From NCBI RefSeq assembly GCF_025153475.1, contig NZ_JANZXA010000007.1, positions 62,001 through 126,000 of the forward strand: 64,000 nt of DNA, written 5' to 3'. Within the stretch, counting starts at the first letter, position 1. Each line of letters begins with the position of its first letter. Positions 63,585-64,000 of the stretch are shown in pieces. Under the pieces are notes generated by a model, which saw only the letters and a program-made list of their open reading frames with translations, made no database searches and was not told the DNA's origin. A program made the translations under genes and the position numbers. Source of the DNA: Novosphingobium mangrovisedimenti. GTDB lineage: Bacteria; Pseudomonadota; Alphaproteobacteria; Sphingomonadales; Sphingomonadaceae.

Positions 63585-64000
63585 TCACACTAGGCCAGCC
63601 GGACGCCGCAAGTCGAGCGTATAGGGAAACTCGCCCGGGAGTTCTTGCGAAGGCAGCGGTAGCGGTCCCGGCGAATGTCCGTGATCCTGGAACCGCGCCT
63701 TGCGCCGCGCCTCGGCCTCGTAGTCGTTGACCGGCAACGTGTCGTAGCTGCGCCCGCCCGGATGGGCGACCTGATAGACGCAGCCGCCGAGCGAACGGCC
63801 ATTCCACAAGTCGTAGATGTCGAAGGTCAGCGGCGCGTGGGCCTGCATCATCGGGTGCAGGCACTCGGCCGGCGCCCATGCCTTGTACCGCACGCCGCCC
63901 ACGCCCTCGTCCGATCCGACCATGGTCAGCGGCACCCGGCGACCATTGCAGGTGATCACGTGGCGGCCCTTCACGAGCCCCGTGGCCTTGACCTGCAAGC
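63585..64000 (-). CDS. C-terminal part of a DUF2126/transglutaminase-type protein (runs off the edge)
   Basis: At least 137 residues are visible and the frame is open at the right edge. The segment [20 protein letters not shown], then [20 protein letters not shown] and [21 protein letters not shown] matches the end of the large DUF2126 proteins, which carry an N-terminal transglutaminase domain and are about 1,100 aa long. The Met at 63998 is internal. It ends four bases before the ATP-grasp gene, so all three genes form one operon: DUF2126, ATP-grasp/alpha-E, transglutaminase. Confidence 0.85.
   Translation of the reverse strand, partial: LQVKATGLVKGRHVITCNGRRVPLTMVGSDEGVGGVRYKAWAPAECLHPMMQAHAPLTFDIYDLWNGRSLGGCVYQVAHPGGRSYDTLPVNDYEAEARRKARFQDHGHSPGPLPLPSQELPGEFPYTLDLRRPAGLV

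Overview
The window is GC-rich alphaproteobacterial DNA. It is most likely from an order Sphingomonadales genome, and a Novosphingobium- or Sphingobium-like genus is a reasonable guess. This rests on the gene families and their order (a dcw cluster running from mraZ to ftsZ, a large TonB-dependent receptor, CaiB-type CoA transferase, DUF1214 protein, sulfotransferases) and on the GGAGR-type ribosome binding sites. No 16S gene is present, so the genus is inference.

Layout. (1) 1-12.8 kb is a catabolic region: a CoA transferase (-) divergent from an MFS transporter (+), a TonB-dependent receptor (-), and a tight five-gene minus-strand operon (SDR, DUF1214, sulfotransferase, zinc alcohol dehydrogenase, carboxymuconolactone-decarboxylase-like). 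That operon is divergent from a cytochrome P450-TetR pair. (2) 12.8-22.3 kb is housekeeping: an NAD-dependent epimerase, proB, a small hypothetical gene, obgE, tRNA-Ala(CGC), a proline-rich lipoprotein, a Bax-inhibitor-1 protein, proC, a YbjN protein and a TPR/SPOR protein. (3) 22.4-41.6 kb is a complete division and cell-wall cluster read on the minus strand: mraZ, rsmH, ftsL, ftsI, murE, murF, mraY, murD, ftsW, murG, murC, a 74-aa unknown, murB, ddl, ftsQ, ftsA, ftsZ. Many of these genes overlap by 1-4 bases. (4) 42-44.6 kb holds a one-TM protein, a cysteine-synthase-like enzyme, an adrenodoxin-type ferredoxin and an AlkA-type glycosylase. (5) 44.8-56.8 kb is a second catabolic region: two paralogous FAD_binding_2 flavoproteins, a ThDP enzyme, SnoaL-like and SRPBCC proteins, a ketopantoate-reductase-like protein, a second sulfotransferase, a second carboxymuconolactone-decarboxylase-like protein and a cupin. 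phhB and ccmAB are interspersed. (6) 57.2-64 kb holds katG, a gene behind a Fur-like box, and a peptide-modification cluster (transglutaminase, circularly permuted ATP-grasp fused to alpha-E, and the C-terminus of a DUF2126-type protein).

How they fit together. The catabolic blocks look like parts of one or more pathways for a hydrophobic, probably alicyclic or steroid/terpenoid-like substrate. The TonB receptor and MFS protein would handle uptake; P450 plus ferredoxin would hydroxylate; SDR, ADH and flavoproteins would oxidise; the CoA transferase, ThDP enzyme and decarboxylase-like proteins would activate and cleave. The substrate cannot be read from sequence. The two blocks sit either side of the essential dcw cluster and share duplicated families.

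The least explained signals lie outside genes. There are three unrelated palindromic repeat elements (29.9, 44.7 and 57.0 kb), and one arm of two of them supplies a neighbour's stop codon. Two helically phased repeat arrays lie upstream of mraZ. A double hairpin ends in an orphan terminator at 15.05 kb. A Fur-like palindrome has a reverse-facing terminator about 75 bp away at 59.6 kb. Four palindromic operator candidates or hairpins sit in divergent promoters.
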